Shown here piece by piece: positions 34,574 through 42,936 of a stretch of 64,000 nt of DNA (position 1 is its first letter; every line of letters begins with the position of its first letter). The notes under the pieces are model-generated. The model did not search any database. It worked only from the letters and a program-made list of their open reading frames with translations, and was not told where the DNA came from. The position numbers were made by a program, and so were the translations under genes. The stretch spans positions 27,652 through 91,651 of the forward strand of contig NZ_PPDL01000013.1 of the NCBI RefSeq assembly GCF_002994655.1. The letters run 5' to 3'. The DNA is from Corynebacterium sp. 13CS0277. GTDB lineage: Bacteria; Actinomycetota; Actinomycetes; Mycobacteriales; Mycobacteriaceae.

Positions 34574-35123
34574 ACTCGTCGTGCCCTTTTTCCAGGGCGC
34601 GCAGGAAATCGGCGGTGCGGTGCACCGTCGCGAACTCGCCGTGCAGGTTCGCGCCAGTGACTCGCTGGAGTTCGTCGGCGCTGATCACGGTGCCGTCGAT
34701 GTCCTCCCGGCCGAACGTGGCGGTGGCGTCGAGGAGGAAGTGTACGTCGAAGCCCAGGTTGCCACCCATCCGGGCCGTCGTTTCGCAGCAATGGTTGGTG
34801 GTGATGCCGCAGATCGCGATGCTGGTGATGTGGCGGCTTCGCAACCAGGCAGCAAGGTCCGGGGTGCCGAGGAATGCGGAGTTCACGTCCTTGGTGACGA
34901 GCAGGTCGGCGTCGACGTCGAGGGTGAGGGCGTTGCCGGGATGGCTGGGGTGCAGCGGCGAGTCCGGGTCGGCGCTGTCGTGGCGCACCATTACAATCGG
35001 CCAGTTGCGGTCCCGCCAGGCAGCGAGGAGTTGCGCGACATTGCCCTCGAGGGCGGGGTTGTTGCGGCCGTCGCGGTCGAAACCGCGTTGGAAGTCGATG
35101 AGGATGAGCGCCATGGGGGTCAT
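34572..35123 (-). CDS. Isochorismatase-family cysteine hydrolase
   Basis: A 183-residue protein. The catalytic triad of the family is visible: Asp in ALILIDFQRGFD (residue about 10), Lys in DADLLVTKDVNSAF (about 78) and Cys in ICGITTNHCCETTARMG (about 112-113), preceded by the non-proline cis-peptide region. Members hydrolyse amides or vinyl ethers (nicotinamidase, isochorismatase, ureidoacrylate hydrolase); the substrate is unknown here. ATG 35123 is 6 nt from a minus-strand TAGCCT -10, so it is probably leaderless; ATG 35114 is an alternative. The C-terminal residues HDE and the stop are encoded within HNH repeat copy B. Confidence 0.83.
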   Translation of the reverse strand: MTPMALILIDFQRGFDRDGRNNPALEGNVAQLLAAWRDRNWPIVMVRHDSADPDSPLHPSHPGNALTLDVDADLLVTKDVNSAFLGTPDLAAWLRSRHITSIAICGITTNHCCETTARMGGNLGFDVHFLLDATATFGREDIDGTVISADELQRVTGANLHGEFATVHRTADFLRALEKGHDE

Positions 35124-35129
35124 GGGTGC

Positions 35130-35139
35130 AGGCTACACT
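35130..35139. promoter_or_regulatory. Overlapping divergent -10 elements
   Basis: AGGCTACACT contains TACACT on the plus strand (35134-35139), 8 nt before the ATG at 35148, and TAGCCT on the minus strand (35130-35135), 6 nt before the ATG at 35123. The two hexamers share their TA step, so one melted region could serve both leaderless genes. Confidence 0.55.
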
Positions 35140-35147
35140 GGCATCCC

Positions 35148-36410
35148 ATGCAGAAGTTCCGGCACGGTGCGAAACAAGTCACCGACGCGTTCTGGTTTGT
35201 TCCCGCCGCCCTCGTGGCGTGCAGCGTCGCGTTGGCGGTGGCGCTCATCTGGGCGGAGCGCTCCGCTGGGGAACCGGAGTGGTTGCGCTTCGTCTACGGC
35301 GGCGGCGAGTCCGGTGCCCGCAGCCTGCTCGGCGCGGTGGCGAGCGCCTCCATCGGGGTGGCGGGCACGGTGTTTTCCATTACGATTGCGGCGCTGTCGT
35401 CGGTCGTGTCCACCATGGGGCCCCGGTTGCTGCACGGTTTCCTCGCGGACCGGGGCATCCAGGCCACCCTGGGGATTTTCGTCGCCACGTTCGCCTTCTG
35501 TTTGGTGAGTCTGCGGGCGATCTCAGGCGATTTTGTGCCGCACTACAACGTCACGGTGGCGATGCTCTACGCGGCGGCGTGCGTCGGCTTCCTGGTGTAC
35601 TGCATCGGCCACATGGCGAGAAGTATCTCCATGACGCGGGTGGTCAACCTCCTGGCCCGGGATCTGGATCGGGCGATTGATGCGGCGACGGAGGAGGCGG
35701 CGGGGGAGAAAGCCCCCGCAGGCTACTTCCTCGGCGCCCGTGAGGTGCGGGCGCCCCGGGGCGGCTATGTGCAGTCGATTGACTACCAGGCTCTGGGCCG
35801 GGCGGCGGCCGCTGCGGGCGCGGCGGTGGAGTTGCTGGTGCACCCCGGCGACCACGTCCTCACCGGCAGCATCATTGCCCGCGTCAAGGGCGAAGGCGAG
35901 GAGTTCGTGCACCGGGCGATGATTGTGGGGTCCAGCCGCGACGACACCCAGGACCTGGAGTTCAGCGTGCGCCAGCTCCTCGAAGTGGGGGTGCGGGCGT
36001 TGAGCCCCGGCACCAACGACCCGTTCACCGCCATGGACGTCATTGATCGTTTCGCGGAGGCACTCGCCCGCCTCGGGGCGCGGCCGCTGCCGGTGGGCGT
36101 GGTCGTTGTCGACGGGGTGTTGCGGGTGCAGTACACCGTCACCACCTTCGAAGGTCTCGTGGACGTCATGTTCCACCAACTGCGCCAAAACGCCGCCGGC
36201 ACCACCGCCGTCTACCTCCGCCTCCTGGAGGCCTTCGCGAGTGTTGCGGCGGTCGTCGACATTCCTGCCCGGCGGGACTATCTCGCCGCCCACGGGCGGC
36301 TCGTGTGGGAGGACGCGCGCCGCGAGGTCGCGAACGCCGCGGACCTCGCCGACATTGAGGGGCGCTATGAGAACCTGTTGCGCTGCTCCACGGCACGGAA
36401 CACGATGTAG
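35148..36410 (+). CDS. DUF2254 membrane protein
   Basis: A 420-residue protein. Four transmembrane helices (about 13-36, 54-78, 102-120, 130-150) carry the family segment GVAGTVFSITIAALSSVVSTMGPRLL. A large soluble C-terminal domain follows, with RGGYVQSIDYQAL, RQLLEVGVRALSPGTNDPFTAMDVIDR (SPG-NDP is a hallmark) and a helical end. The family is widespread and of unknown function; channel-like or mechanosensing roles have been suggested elsewhere without proof known to me. The gene is leaderless from TACACT. Its last 46 nt overlap the 3' end of a small opposing membrane-protein gene. Confidence 0.85.
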   Translation: MQKFRHGAKQVTDAFWFVPAALVACSVALAVALIWAERSAGEPEWLRFVYGGGESGARSLLGAVASASIGVAGTVFSITIAALSSVVSTMGPRLLHGFLADRGIQATLGIFVATFAFCLVSLRAISGDFVPHYNVTVAMLYAAACVGFLVYCIGHMARSISMTRVVNLLARDLDRAIDAATEEAAGEKAPAGYFLGAREVRAPRGGYVQSIDYQALGRAAAAAGAAVELLVHPGDHVLTGSIIARVKGEGEEFVHRAMIVGSSRDDTQDLEFSVRQLLEVGVRALSPGTNDPFTAMDVIDRFAEALARLGARPLPVGVVVVDGVLRVQYTVTTFEGLVDVMFHQLRQNAAGTTAVYLRLLEAFASVAAVVDIPARRDYLAAHGRLVWEDARREVANAADLADIEGRYENLLRCSTARNTM

Positions 36411-36556
36411 CCCACCAGCCCCAGCACGGAGAACACCGCGACCGCGCCGGAGGTCACCACCGCCCGCAGGGTCGACGAGCCCCGGCGCAGCTCGACGAGG
36501 AGCACGATCGTGGCGGCCGCGATGTTGAACAGGAAGAACGCGTTGGCGAGCATCAT
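36365..36556 (-). CDS. Small two-helix membrane protein
   Basis: A 63-residue protein with two hydrophobic helices (about 4-21 and 33-53) separated by a polar turn ELRRGSSTLR and ending EQRNRFS. No family is recognised; similar tiny proteins are common in Corynebacteria. The start fits the leaderless pattern (TAGACT about 8 nt before ATGATG). It lies 6 nt downstream of the thioesterase gene on the same strand and overlaps the DUF2254 gene antisense by 46 nt. Confidence 0.6.
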   Translation of the reverse strand: MMLANAFFLFNIAAATIVLLVELRRGSSTLRAVVTSGAVAVFSVLGLVGYIVFRAVEQRNRFS

Positions 36557-36562
36557 GGGAAC

Positions 36563-37546
36563 TTAGTCTAGTTCCATGGGGTTGTGGTGCTTGATGAGCG
36601 GCAGCGGGTGGTACTTGGCGCGCAGCTCCCGCAGGATGGCGGCGTGCCCGGCGAGGCGCTGGTCCTCTTCGGTGCGGGGCACGAACTGGCGGGCCGGCAG
36701 CGGGTGGCCGTCAATGTCGACACCAATGTAGGAAATCGTGGCGTGGATGGCGTCCTCCAAGTGGCCTCGCCCGCCCGTCGGCGCCCCGGAGCGCACGTGC
36801 ACACTCATCTGCATGCTGCGGGCGTCGGTGCGCATGAGCCGCGCATCTACCTCAATAAGATCGCCGATCTGGATGGGCCGGTAAAAGCGGATACCGCCGG
36901 CGTAGACGGCGACGGTGTGCTCCCCGGAGAACTCCATCGTGCAGGCCGTCGCCGCCTCGTCGATCCACTCCATGGCGGTGCCGCCGTGCACCTTGCCGCC
37001 CCAGTTCACGTCCGTCGGCTTCGCCAGGAAGCGGGTGATGAGCCGCGGCGCATCGGAGGGGCCATTGTAGGTCTGCTTCTCCATCTCCTCCTCGATGGCT
37101 TTGCGCAGCTCAATGCGGGACTCGGCGGCGGCGAAGACGCGCTCCTCCTCGGCGTTGCGGGGCACGAACTTCGGCACCTCCATCCCCTTGCCGGTCGCGG
37201 GATCCTTCGCCACGAAGATGACGAGGCAGTCGCAGGCGCGGGTGAACACGCCCTCCCGCGGGTCGGCGGACAGCACCTCGTTGATGATGTGCATGCTCGA
37301 CCGCCCGGTCATCGCGATGCGGGAGCGGACCTCCACCATGTGGCCGGAGGGGATGGGGCGGGTGAAGTGAATGTGACCCACGTAGGCGGTCACACAGTAG
37401 GTGCCGGACCAGCCGACGGCGCAGGCGTAGGCCGCCTTGTCGATCCACTCGAGGACGCGGCCGCCGCCCACGCCGTGGGAGCCGGCCATGATGATGTCGG
37501 TGGGGGCGGCCAGGAACCGCAGGGTCACTTCAGGGGAACGATGCAT
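36563..37546 (-). CDS. Acyl-CoA thioesterase with two hotdog domains
   Basis: A 327-residue protein made of two homologous hotdog domains: residues about 8-140 (GSHGVGGGRVLEWIDKAAYACAVGW) and 168-310 (VNWGGKVHGGTAMEWIDEAATACTMEF). The second keeps the N/HGG-x8-Asp active-site pattern of the YciA/BFIT-type cytosolic long-chain acyl-CoA hydrolases; the first keeps the helix Asp. It hydrolyses acyl-CoA to free acid and CoA; chain length is unknown. The start is ATG 37546. The small membrane protein gene follows 6 nt later. Divergent from a sterol-carrier-like gene. Confidence 0.87.
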   Translation of the reverse strand: MHRSPEVTLRFLAAPTDIIMAGSHGVGGGRVLEWIDKAAYACAVGWSGTYCVTAYVGHIHFTRPIPSGHMVEVRSRIAMTGRSSMHIINEVLSADPREGVFTRACDCLVIFVAKDPATGKGMEVPKFVPRNAEEERVFAAAESRIELRKAIEEEMEKQTYNGPSDAPRLITRFLAKPTDVNWGGKVHGGTAMEWIDEAATACTMEFSGEHTVAVYAGGIRFYRPIQIGDLIEVDARLMRTDARSMQMSVHVRSGAPTGGRGHLEDAIHATISYIGVDIDGHPLPARQFVPRTEEDQRLAGHAAILRELRAKYHPLPLIKHHNPMELD

Positions 37547-37592
37547 GGGAATCCTTCGAAGAAGAGAGTGTGTTCTGTTGCACTTTACTAGC

Positions 37593-37937
37593 ATGGGTGG
37601 GGTGAGAAAAGCCCCCGATCCGGCCGCGACCCGCGCCGCCCTGCTCAACCCCGACGCCAACCTCGCCGAGGCGGTGCGGCTGTCCGCCCGCACCCTCGCG
37701 CACCTCGCCCCCGGCCACGCCGTGGAGCTCCGCATCCCCCCTTTCGTGGCCGTGCAGTGCATCGACGGCCCCCGCCACACCCGCGGCACCCCGCCGAATG
37801 TGGTGGAGCTGCCGCCGCAGGTGTGGTTGCAGCTCGCCAGGGGGGAGCGCACCCTCGAGGAGGTGGCGGGTTTAGCGGGGGTAGAGATTTCGGGCACCCG
37901 TGCCGGCGAGATTGCCCACTATCTGCCGCTGCTGTAG
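37593..37937 (+). CDS. Small sterol-carrier-family-like protein
   Basis: A 114-residue protein. It resembles the short sterol carrier family proteins of Corynebacteria and Mycobacteria: VELRIPPFVAVQCIDGPRHTRGTPPNVVELPPQVWLQLARGE (split here, residues about 45-85) is the core, in which a fixed PPNVVE segment precedes WL-LA-G. The predicted role is a lipid- or ligand-binding domain; nothing is established. From memory such a gene commonly sits before purF, as here. No ribosome binding site; TTTACT ends only 3 nt before the ATG, so the start is uncertain. Confidence 0.65.
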   Translation: MGGVRKAPDPAATRAALLNPDANLAEAVRLSARTLAHLAPGHAVELRIPPFVAVQCIDGPRHTRGTPPNVVELPPQVWLQLARGERTLEEVAGLAGVEISGTRAGEIAHYLPLL

Positions 37938-38000
37938 CCACCCCCGCGGGGTGGGGCGCGGCGTGGCAAGGGCTGCGGTGCAGCCACTAGCATGTCGCCC

Positions 38001-39518
38001 GTGGCTCAACAGCGTTGTGCGGCTGGTTCCGCATCCACCGATGTCTTTGTCCCTCCAAGTCCACTGGACGACCACGGCGAGCAACCCCCACGCGAAGAGT
38101 GTGGCGTGTTCGGCGTGTGGGCGCCCGGTGAGGACGTATCCAAGCTGACGTATTACGGCCTGTACGCCCTGCAGCACCGCGGCCAGGAGGCCGCCGGCAT
38201 TGCGGTGGGCGACGGGGATCAGGTGGTCGTCTTCAAAGACTTGGGCCTGGTGTCCCAGGTGTTCGACGAGCAGTCGCTGGCGGCGCTCAAGGGGGATGTG
38301 GCCATTGGCCACACGCGCTATTCGACGGCCGGTGGGGCGGCGTGGGAAAACGCGCAGCCGATGTTCCGCATGGCGGCCGACGGCACGGATGTGGCGCTCG
38401 GCCACAACGGCAACCTGGTCAACTACCTCGAGCTTCTCGACGAAGCCGCCGAGTTGGGCTTGGTCAACAAGGACACGCACCCCTCCGACTCGGATGTGAT
38501 GTGCGCGCTACTGGCGCACGGGGTGGACGAGAACACCAACCTGGTGGCGAGCGCGAAGCAACTGTTGCCGCGGCTTCAGGGCGCGTTCTGTTTGACGTTC
38601 ACCGACGGCAAAACCCTCTACGCGGCCCGTGACCCGTTCGGGGTGCGGCCCCTGTCGATTGGGCGGCTGGATAACGGCTGGGTGGTGGCCTCCGAAACGG
38701 CCGCCCTCGACATCGTCGGCGCCTCCTTCGTGCGGGAGGTCGAACCCGGCGAGTTCGTCACCATTGACGCCTCGGGTGTCCACTCGGAACGTTTCGCCCC
38801 CACCACCCACAAGGGCTGCGTTTTCGAGTACGTGTACTTGGCGCGCCCCGACTCCGTCATCCGGGGCCGCGCCGTCAACGCCACCCGCGTGGAAATCGGC
38901 CGCCAGCTCGCCATCGAGTGCCCCGCGGACGCCGACATGGTGATCCCCGTGCCGGAATCCGGCACCCCCGCCGCGGTGGGCTACGCCCAACAGTCCGGGA
39001 TTCCTTTCGGGCAGGGCCTGATGAAGAACGCCTACGTGGGCCGCACCTTCATCCAGCCCTCGCAGACGATCCGCCAGCTGGGCATCCGCCTGAAGCTCAA
39101 CCCCCTGCGGGAAGTCATCAACGGCAAACGCCTCGTCGTCGTCGACGATTCCCTCGTGCGCGGCAATACCCAGCGGGCGTTGATCCGCATGCTGCGGGAG
39201 GCGGGCGCGGCGGAAGTGCACGTGCGGATCGCTTCGCCGCCGGTGAAGTGGCCCTGCTTCTACGGCATCGACTTCGCCTCCCCCGGCGAGCTGCTCGCCA
39301 ACTGTGTGGAGGGCGACAACGAGGCCGCCATGGTGCAGGCGGTGTGCACCGCCGTCGGCGCCGACTCCATGGGGTACGTGTCCGTTGACGCGATGGTGGA
39401 TTCCACCAAGCAGGTCTACCCCGAGCTGTGCTGCGCCTGCTTCGACGGCGTGTACCCCCTGGGGTTGCCGGCGGGCAACGCCAACGCGGACCTTGTGCGC
39501 ACCATGCAAGGCATCTAA
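38001..39518 (+). CDS. purF: Amidophosphoribosyltransferase
   Basis: A 505-residue protein catalysing the first step of purine synthesis (PRPP + glutamine to phosphoribosylamine). A 33-residue propeptide is followed by the nucleophilic Cys34 in REECGVFGVW. YYGLYALQHRGQEAAGIAV is the glutaminase domain; KRLVVVDDSLVRGNTQRALIRM (about 375-395, split) is the PRPP-binding motif, and clustered cysteines near the end (PELCCACFDG) suggest an Fe-S cluster as in Bacillus PurF. GTG 38001 is chosen because TAGCAT ends 7 nt upstream, the leaderless pattern; ATG 37992 lies inside that -10. purM follows 19 nt downstream. Confidence 0.95.
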   Translation: MAQQRCAAGSASTDVFVPPSPLDDHGEQPPREECGVFGVWAPGEDVSKLTYYGLYALQHRGQEAAGIAVGDGDQVVVFKDLGLVSQVFDEQSLAALKGDVAIGHTRYSTAGGAAWENAQPMFRMAADGTDVALGHNGNLVNYLELLDEAAELGLVNKDTHPSDSDVMCALLAHGVDENTNLVASAKQLLPRLQGAFCLTFTDGKTLYAARDPFGVRPLSIGRLDNGWVVASETAALDIVGASFVREVEPGEFVTIDASGVHSERFAPTTHKGCVFEYVYLARPDSVIRGRAVNATRVEIGRQLAIECPADADMVIPVPESGTPAAVGYAQQSGIPFGQGLMKNAYVGRTFIQPSQTIRQLGIRLKLNPLREVINGKRLVVVDDSLVRGNTQRALIRMLREAGAAEVHVRIASPPVKWPCFYGIDFASPGELLANCVEGDNEAAMVQAVCTAVGADSMGYVSVDAMVDSTKQVYPELCCACFDGVYPLGLPAGNANADLVRTMQGI

Positions 39519-39537
39519 AGACTTTTGAAGGACGACA

Positions 39538-40590
39538 ATGACTGAGAACATTTCCTACGCCGCCGCTGGCGTCGATATTGAAGCCGGCGATCGCGCCGTG
39601 GAACTTTTCGCCCCCCACGCCAAGCGTGCCTCCCGCCCGGAGGTGCGCGGCGGGCTGGGTGGCTTCGCCGGCCTGTTCGCGCTCGGCAAGTACACCAACC
39701 CGCTGCTCGCGGCCGGGTCCGACGGGGTGGGCACGAAGCTGGTCATCGCGCAGGCGATGGACAAGCACGACACCATCGGTATTGACCTCGTGGCCATGTG
39801 CGTGGACGACCTGGTGGTGTGCGGCGCGGAGCCGTTGTTCCTGCAGGACTACATTGCCGTCGGCAAGGTGGTGCCGGAGCACGTCGCCGACATCGTCAAG
39901 GGCATCGCGGAGGGCTGCGTGCAGGCCGGCTGCGCCCTCCTCGGCGGCGAGACCGCCGAACACCCCGGCGTCATGGAGCCCACCCACTACGACGTGTCGG
40001 CGACCGCCGTCGGCGTCGTGGAGGCCGACGAGGTGCTCGGCCCGGACAAGGTGCGCGCCGGTGACGTGCTCATCGGTATGGCGTCCTCGGGGCTGCACTC
40101 CAACGGCTACAGCCTCGCCCGCCACGTCCTCCTCGACACCGCGGGCCTGCCGCTCGACGGCTACGTCGACGAACTGGGCCGTACCCTCGGCGAGGAACTC
40201 CTCGAACCGACCCGCATCTACGCCCTCGACTGCCTGGCACTCGCCGCCGAGTGCGACACCCACACCTTCTGCCACGTCACCGGCGGCGGCTTGGCCGGCA
40301 ACCTGGCCCGCGTCATCCCCGAGGGCCTGACCGCCGATGTGTCCCGCGCGACGTGGACGCCGGGGCAGATTTTCCGCACCATCGCCACCGTCGGCTCCGT
40401 GCCGATGGAGGAGATGGAGAAAACCTTCAACATGGGTGTCGGCATGATCGCCGTCGTCGCCGCCGAAGACCGCGACCGGGCGCTGGCGATGCTCACCGCC
40501 CGCCACATCGACGCCTGGGAACTCGGGCACGTGCGCCCCAGTGACGGCGACCCCCGCGTCGTCATGCACGACACGCACCCGAACTGGTAG
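39538..40590 (+). CDS. purM: Phosphoribosylaminoimidazole synthetase (AIRS)
   Basis: A 350-residue protein. YAAAGVDIEAGDRAVELF is the PurM start; ATP-binding segments are GGFAGLFALGKY, LAAGSDGVGTKLVIA, DLVAMCVDDLVVCGAEPLFLQDYIA (split) and ALLGGETAEHPGVM. It closes the imidazole ring of FGAM to AIR, step 5 of the pathway. It is co-transcribed with purF (19-nt gap, GAAGGA ribosome binding site). It ends in a textbook terminator. Confidence 0.96.
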   Translation: MTENISYAAAGVDIEAGDRAVELFAPHAKRASRPEVRGGLGGFAGLFALGKYTNPLLAAGSDGVGTKLVIAQAMDKHDTIGIDLVAMCVDDLVVCGAEPLFLQDYIAVGKVVPEHVADIVKGIAEGCVQAGCALLGGETAEHPGVMEPTHYDVSATAVGVVEADEVLGPDKVRAGDVLIGMASSGLHSNGYSLARHVLLDTAGLPLDGYVDELGRTLGEELLEPTRIYALDCLALAAECDTHTFCHVTGGGLAGNLARVIPEGLTADVSRATWTPGQIFRTIATVGSVPMEEMEKTFNMGVGMIAVVAAEDRDRALAMLTARHIDAWELGHVRPSDGDPRVVMHDTHPNW

Positions 40591-40594
40591 CAGC

Positions 40595-40632
40595 AAAAAA
40601 CCAGCACCCCGCGCGGGGTGCTGGTTTTTTTA
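40595..40632 (+). terminator. Terminator of purF-purM
   Basis: CCAGCACCCCGC / GCGGGGTGCTGG (40601-40624) form a 12-bp stem with AAAAAA before and T7 after, so it can act in both directions, including for the DUF3073 gene ending at 40634. Confidence 0.92.
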
Positions 40633-40633
40633 T

Positions 40634-40801
40634 CTAGCGCCAGTCGTCCTCGTCGGCCCACTCATCGTAGGGCGAGTGCGAGGACTCATCGGACTTGTGC
40701 ACCAACTCGCGTTGGAGCGAGTCGAGGTCCATTTCCGGAGTGCTGTACTTGAGCTTGCGAGCAACCTTGGCCTGTTTCGCTTTGGCACGACCGCGACCCA
40801 T
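40634..40801 (-). CDS. DUF3073 family small protein
   Basis: A 55-residue, highly charged protein beginning MGRGRAKAKQAKVARKLKYSTPEMDLDSL and ending with an acidic, aromatic tail (DEWADEDDW). The GRGRAK-KVARKLKY start is typical of DUF3073, found throughout Actinobacteria, with an extremely basic N terminus and acidic C terminus. Function unknown; RNA or nucleoid contact is only suggested by charge. The gene lies alone between purM and the YgfZ-like gene on the opposite strand to purM. Confidence 0.85.
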   Translation of the reverse strand: MGRGRAKAKQAKVARKLKYSTPEMDLDSLQRELVHKSDESSHSPYDEWADEDDWR

Positions 40802-40917
40802 GGTTGGACCCCCTTGATCTTCGCCGGGGCGCGAGGGTTCGCCCCGAGAGCTTTCAACGTTTATCTTCCTGTCAGACACAATAGCCGGAAAGCAAAAAGT
40901 TTGGCGAACATGCCAGT

Positions 40918-41946
40918 TCACCGGGGGTGCCTGAGGCGCTGCTGCGCGAGTTTCCCCGCCTGCGGGGCGCCCTCGGCGGGCAGGGTGTCCGGGTCGATGG
41001 CGAGTGCCGCATCGCCGGCCTGCAGCGAGGCGCCCAGGGCGCTGCGCTTGATGGTGCCGAGGGCAACCGGCCCCCACTGGTGGTGGTGGACGATGGTGCC
41101 GAGGCGGCCGACGGTGCGGCCCCCGGAGGTGATGGGGGTGCCGGTGGTGGGCAGCTGGGGGGCGGAGCCGTCGACGTGGAGGCGGACGAGGACGCGGGGG
41201 GAGCGGCCGACATTGTGGACGCGGGCGACGGTTTCCTGCCCCCGGTAGCAGCCCTTGTCGAGGTGCACGGCGGAACCAATCCACTGGGGGTGCTCGTGGG
41301 GGATGGTTTTCTCGTCCGTGTCGACACCGACGACCGGCTCGAGGGACATCACGCGGTGCGCCTCGAAGGTCAGCAGGCCCGCCGGCGGCAGGGGGGTGAA
41401 GGCGTCGTCGACGAGGATGTCGACGCGGGGGCGGTCCTGGCCGAGGACGGGGCGGACGATGCCGGCGCCCTGGGCGATATCCGCGAGCGCCCGGGTTTCG
41501 GCCACGGGATCCCCGGACCCCAGGAGGGTGACGATGCCGGTGTCGCGGGCGGTGATGGTGACGTCGTTCCAGAACTTCATGCGCTCCAGGTACTCCTGCA
41601 GCCGGGCGGTTTCCGCCGCTTCCGTGGTCAGCAGGATTTCGTCGTCGAGGACGGTGACGTAGGCGTGCTCGAGGACGTGGCCCTGGGCGTCCAAGTTCAG
41701 CAGTTCGGTCTGGGTGCCGTAGACAGCGTCGTCGAGCTTTTGGGTGAACAGGCTGTGCAGGTAGCTGCGGGCGTCCGGGCCCGCGACTGCCACGGAGCGC
41801 ATGCCGCGCCGGTCGATGGCGACCCGGGGCAGGGTCTGCTCCCCGAGGGGGTCCCCGTAGTGCCAGGCCACCCCACTGCGGTGGGGGAGGGCATCGTCGT
41901 GGAGCGCGGGGGTAGGGGCGGGTATCTGTTCAGTCACACCCGCCAT
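40918..41946 (-). CDS. YgfZ/GcvT-like folate-binding protein
   Basis: A 342-residue protein. The family signature KGCYRGQE (residues about 236-243) with its invariant Cys is present, inside HLDKGCYRGQETVARVHNVG. Other parts resemble GcvT (RSYLHSLFTQKLDD, EHPQWIGSAVHL). YgfZ assists assembly or repair of certain Fe-S enzymes using folate. ATG 41946 is used. The divergent pabC-like gene starts 43 bp away, a conserved-looking pairing of two folate-linked genes. Confidence 0.87.
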   Translation of the reverse strand: MAGVTEQIPAPTPALHDDALPHRSGVAWHYGDPLGEQTLPRVAIDRRGMRSVAVAGPDARSYLHSLFTQKLDDAVYGTQTELLNLDAQGHVLEHAYVTVLDDEILLTTEAAETARLQEYLERMKFWNDVTITARDTGIVTLLGSGDPVAETRALADIAQGAGIVRPVLGQDRPRVDILVDDAFTPLPPAGLLTFEAHRVMSLEPVVGVDTDEKTIPHEHPQWIGSAVHLDKGCYRGQETVARVHNVGRSPRVLVRLHVDGSAPQLPTTGTPITSGGRTVGRLGTIVHHHQWGPVALGTIKRSALGASLQAGDAALAIDPDTLPAEGAPQAGKLAQQRLRHPR

Positions 41947-41988
41947 GGTAACCGCTGCATGTGCAGCGCAAGTTCTATGCTGGAAGCC

Positions 41989-42858
41989 ATGAGCACCGAG
42001 CCCGTCATTGTTGTCGTGGAACCCTACGGGGGGTCCACTCGCATGCACAGCCCCGAGCTGCCGCACATCTTCTGGGACGATGCGGCCGTCACCCGCGGCG
42101 ACGCCGTCGTGGAGACCCTCCTCATTCGGGGCGGGCGGGCCCGGAACCTGGAACGCCACCTGGAGCGTTTCGCCCAGTCGGCGGAGCTGTTTGGGTTGCC
42201 GCCGGTGGCGAAGGACTCGTGGCGGAAAGCGACCGCGGAGGCCGCAGCCGCGTTCGGGGCGGAGGGGTGTTGCCGGTGGACGTTGTCGCGGGGGCGGGCG
42301 GCGACGGGGAACGCCACGGCGTGGATTGTGGTGACCCCGCTGGGGGAGCAGCTGCTCGAGGAGCGGCAGCGGGGTGTGAAGGTGATGCTGGCGCCCCGGG
42401 GGTACAGCCTGCCGCCGAAGAAGGCCCGCAAGAAGGCGCCCTGGTTGACGCCGGCGGCGAAGTCGGTCAACTATGCGGCGGCGATGGCGGCGCTGCGCTA
42501 TGCGCGCGCCCACGGCTTCGACGACGTCATCTACGTGGAGGACGAGCACGTGTTGGAGGGGGCGACGTCGACGGTGGTGGTGGCGCGCGGCAATAAGCTG
42601 CGCACCCCGACGGGCTTGGATTCCATCCTGGAGGGCACCACTCAGGCGATGCTCTTCGCCTACGCCGAAGCCCACGGCATCAGCGTGAAGGCGAAGGACC
42701 TCACCGTCGATGATCTGCGCGCCGCGGATTCGGTGTGGTTGCTCAGCGCCGCCCGCACCGCGGTGCGGGTCACGCATCTGGGGGAGGAGAAACTTCCGAA
42801 GCCCAAGGGGGGCTTGAATGTCGCCGCCCTCGTCGATGAGGCGTTGGAGGCCAACTAG
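41989..42858 (+). CDS. pabC: Class IV aminotransferase, aminodeoxychorismate lyase-like
   Basis: A 289-residue fold-type IV PLP enzyme. The PLP Lys is in LTPAAKSVNYAAAMAALRYA (about 157-176); VYVEDEHVLEGATSTVVV-like segment (IYVEDEHVLEGATSTVV, about 181-197) and LDSILEGTTQ are characteristic of PabC/branched-chain aminotransferases. GDAVVETLLIRGGRARNLERHLERF marks the PabC type. The likely reaction is conversion of aminodeoxychorismate to p-aminobenzoate plus pyruvate; a D-amino acid or branched-chain aminotransferase is the alternative. TATGCT ends 7 nt before the ATG; GGAAG is also there, so the mRNA may be leaderless. Confidence 0.8.
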   Translation: MSTEPVIVVVEPYGGSTRMHSPELPHIFWDDAAVTRGDAVVETLLIRGGRARNLERHLERFAQSAELFGLPPVAKDSWRKATAEAAAAFGAEGCCRWTLSRGRAATGNATAWIVVTPLGEQLLEERQRGVKVMLAPRGYSLPPKKARKKAPWLTPAAKSVNYAAAMAALRYARAHGFDDVIYVEDEHVLEGATSTVVVARGNKLRTPTGLDSILEGTTQAMLFAYAEAHGISVKAKDLTVDDLRAADSVWLLSAARTAVRVTHLGEEKLPKPKGGLNVAALVDEALEAN

Positions 42859-42901
42859 CCTGGCGCGGTGCCGCACTGCGAAACGGCACGGCCGAAGGGC
42901 G

Positions 42902-42936
42902 CTCACCCCGCAGGGAATCCCTGCGGGGTGAGTGTG
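42902..42936. terminator. Bidirectional terminator
   Basis: CTCACCCCGCAGGG / CCCTGCGGGGTGAG form a 14-bp stem with a 3-nt loop (42902-42932) between convergent pabC and the FABP gene. Confidence 0.88.

Larger units (their letters stand above)
33108..34585 (+). repeat. Dispersed direct repeat, copy B (DUF222-HNH cassette)
   Basis: 1478 bp matching 2773-4247 in the same orientation; the length difference is one extra Lys codon in the coding region. It begins 8 bp after the purL stop and ends so that the last three codons and stop of the opposing isochorismatase-family gene lie inside the repeat. Confidence 0.92.
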
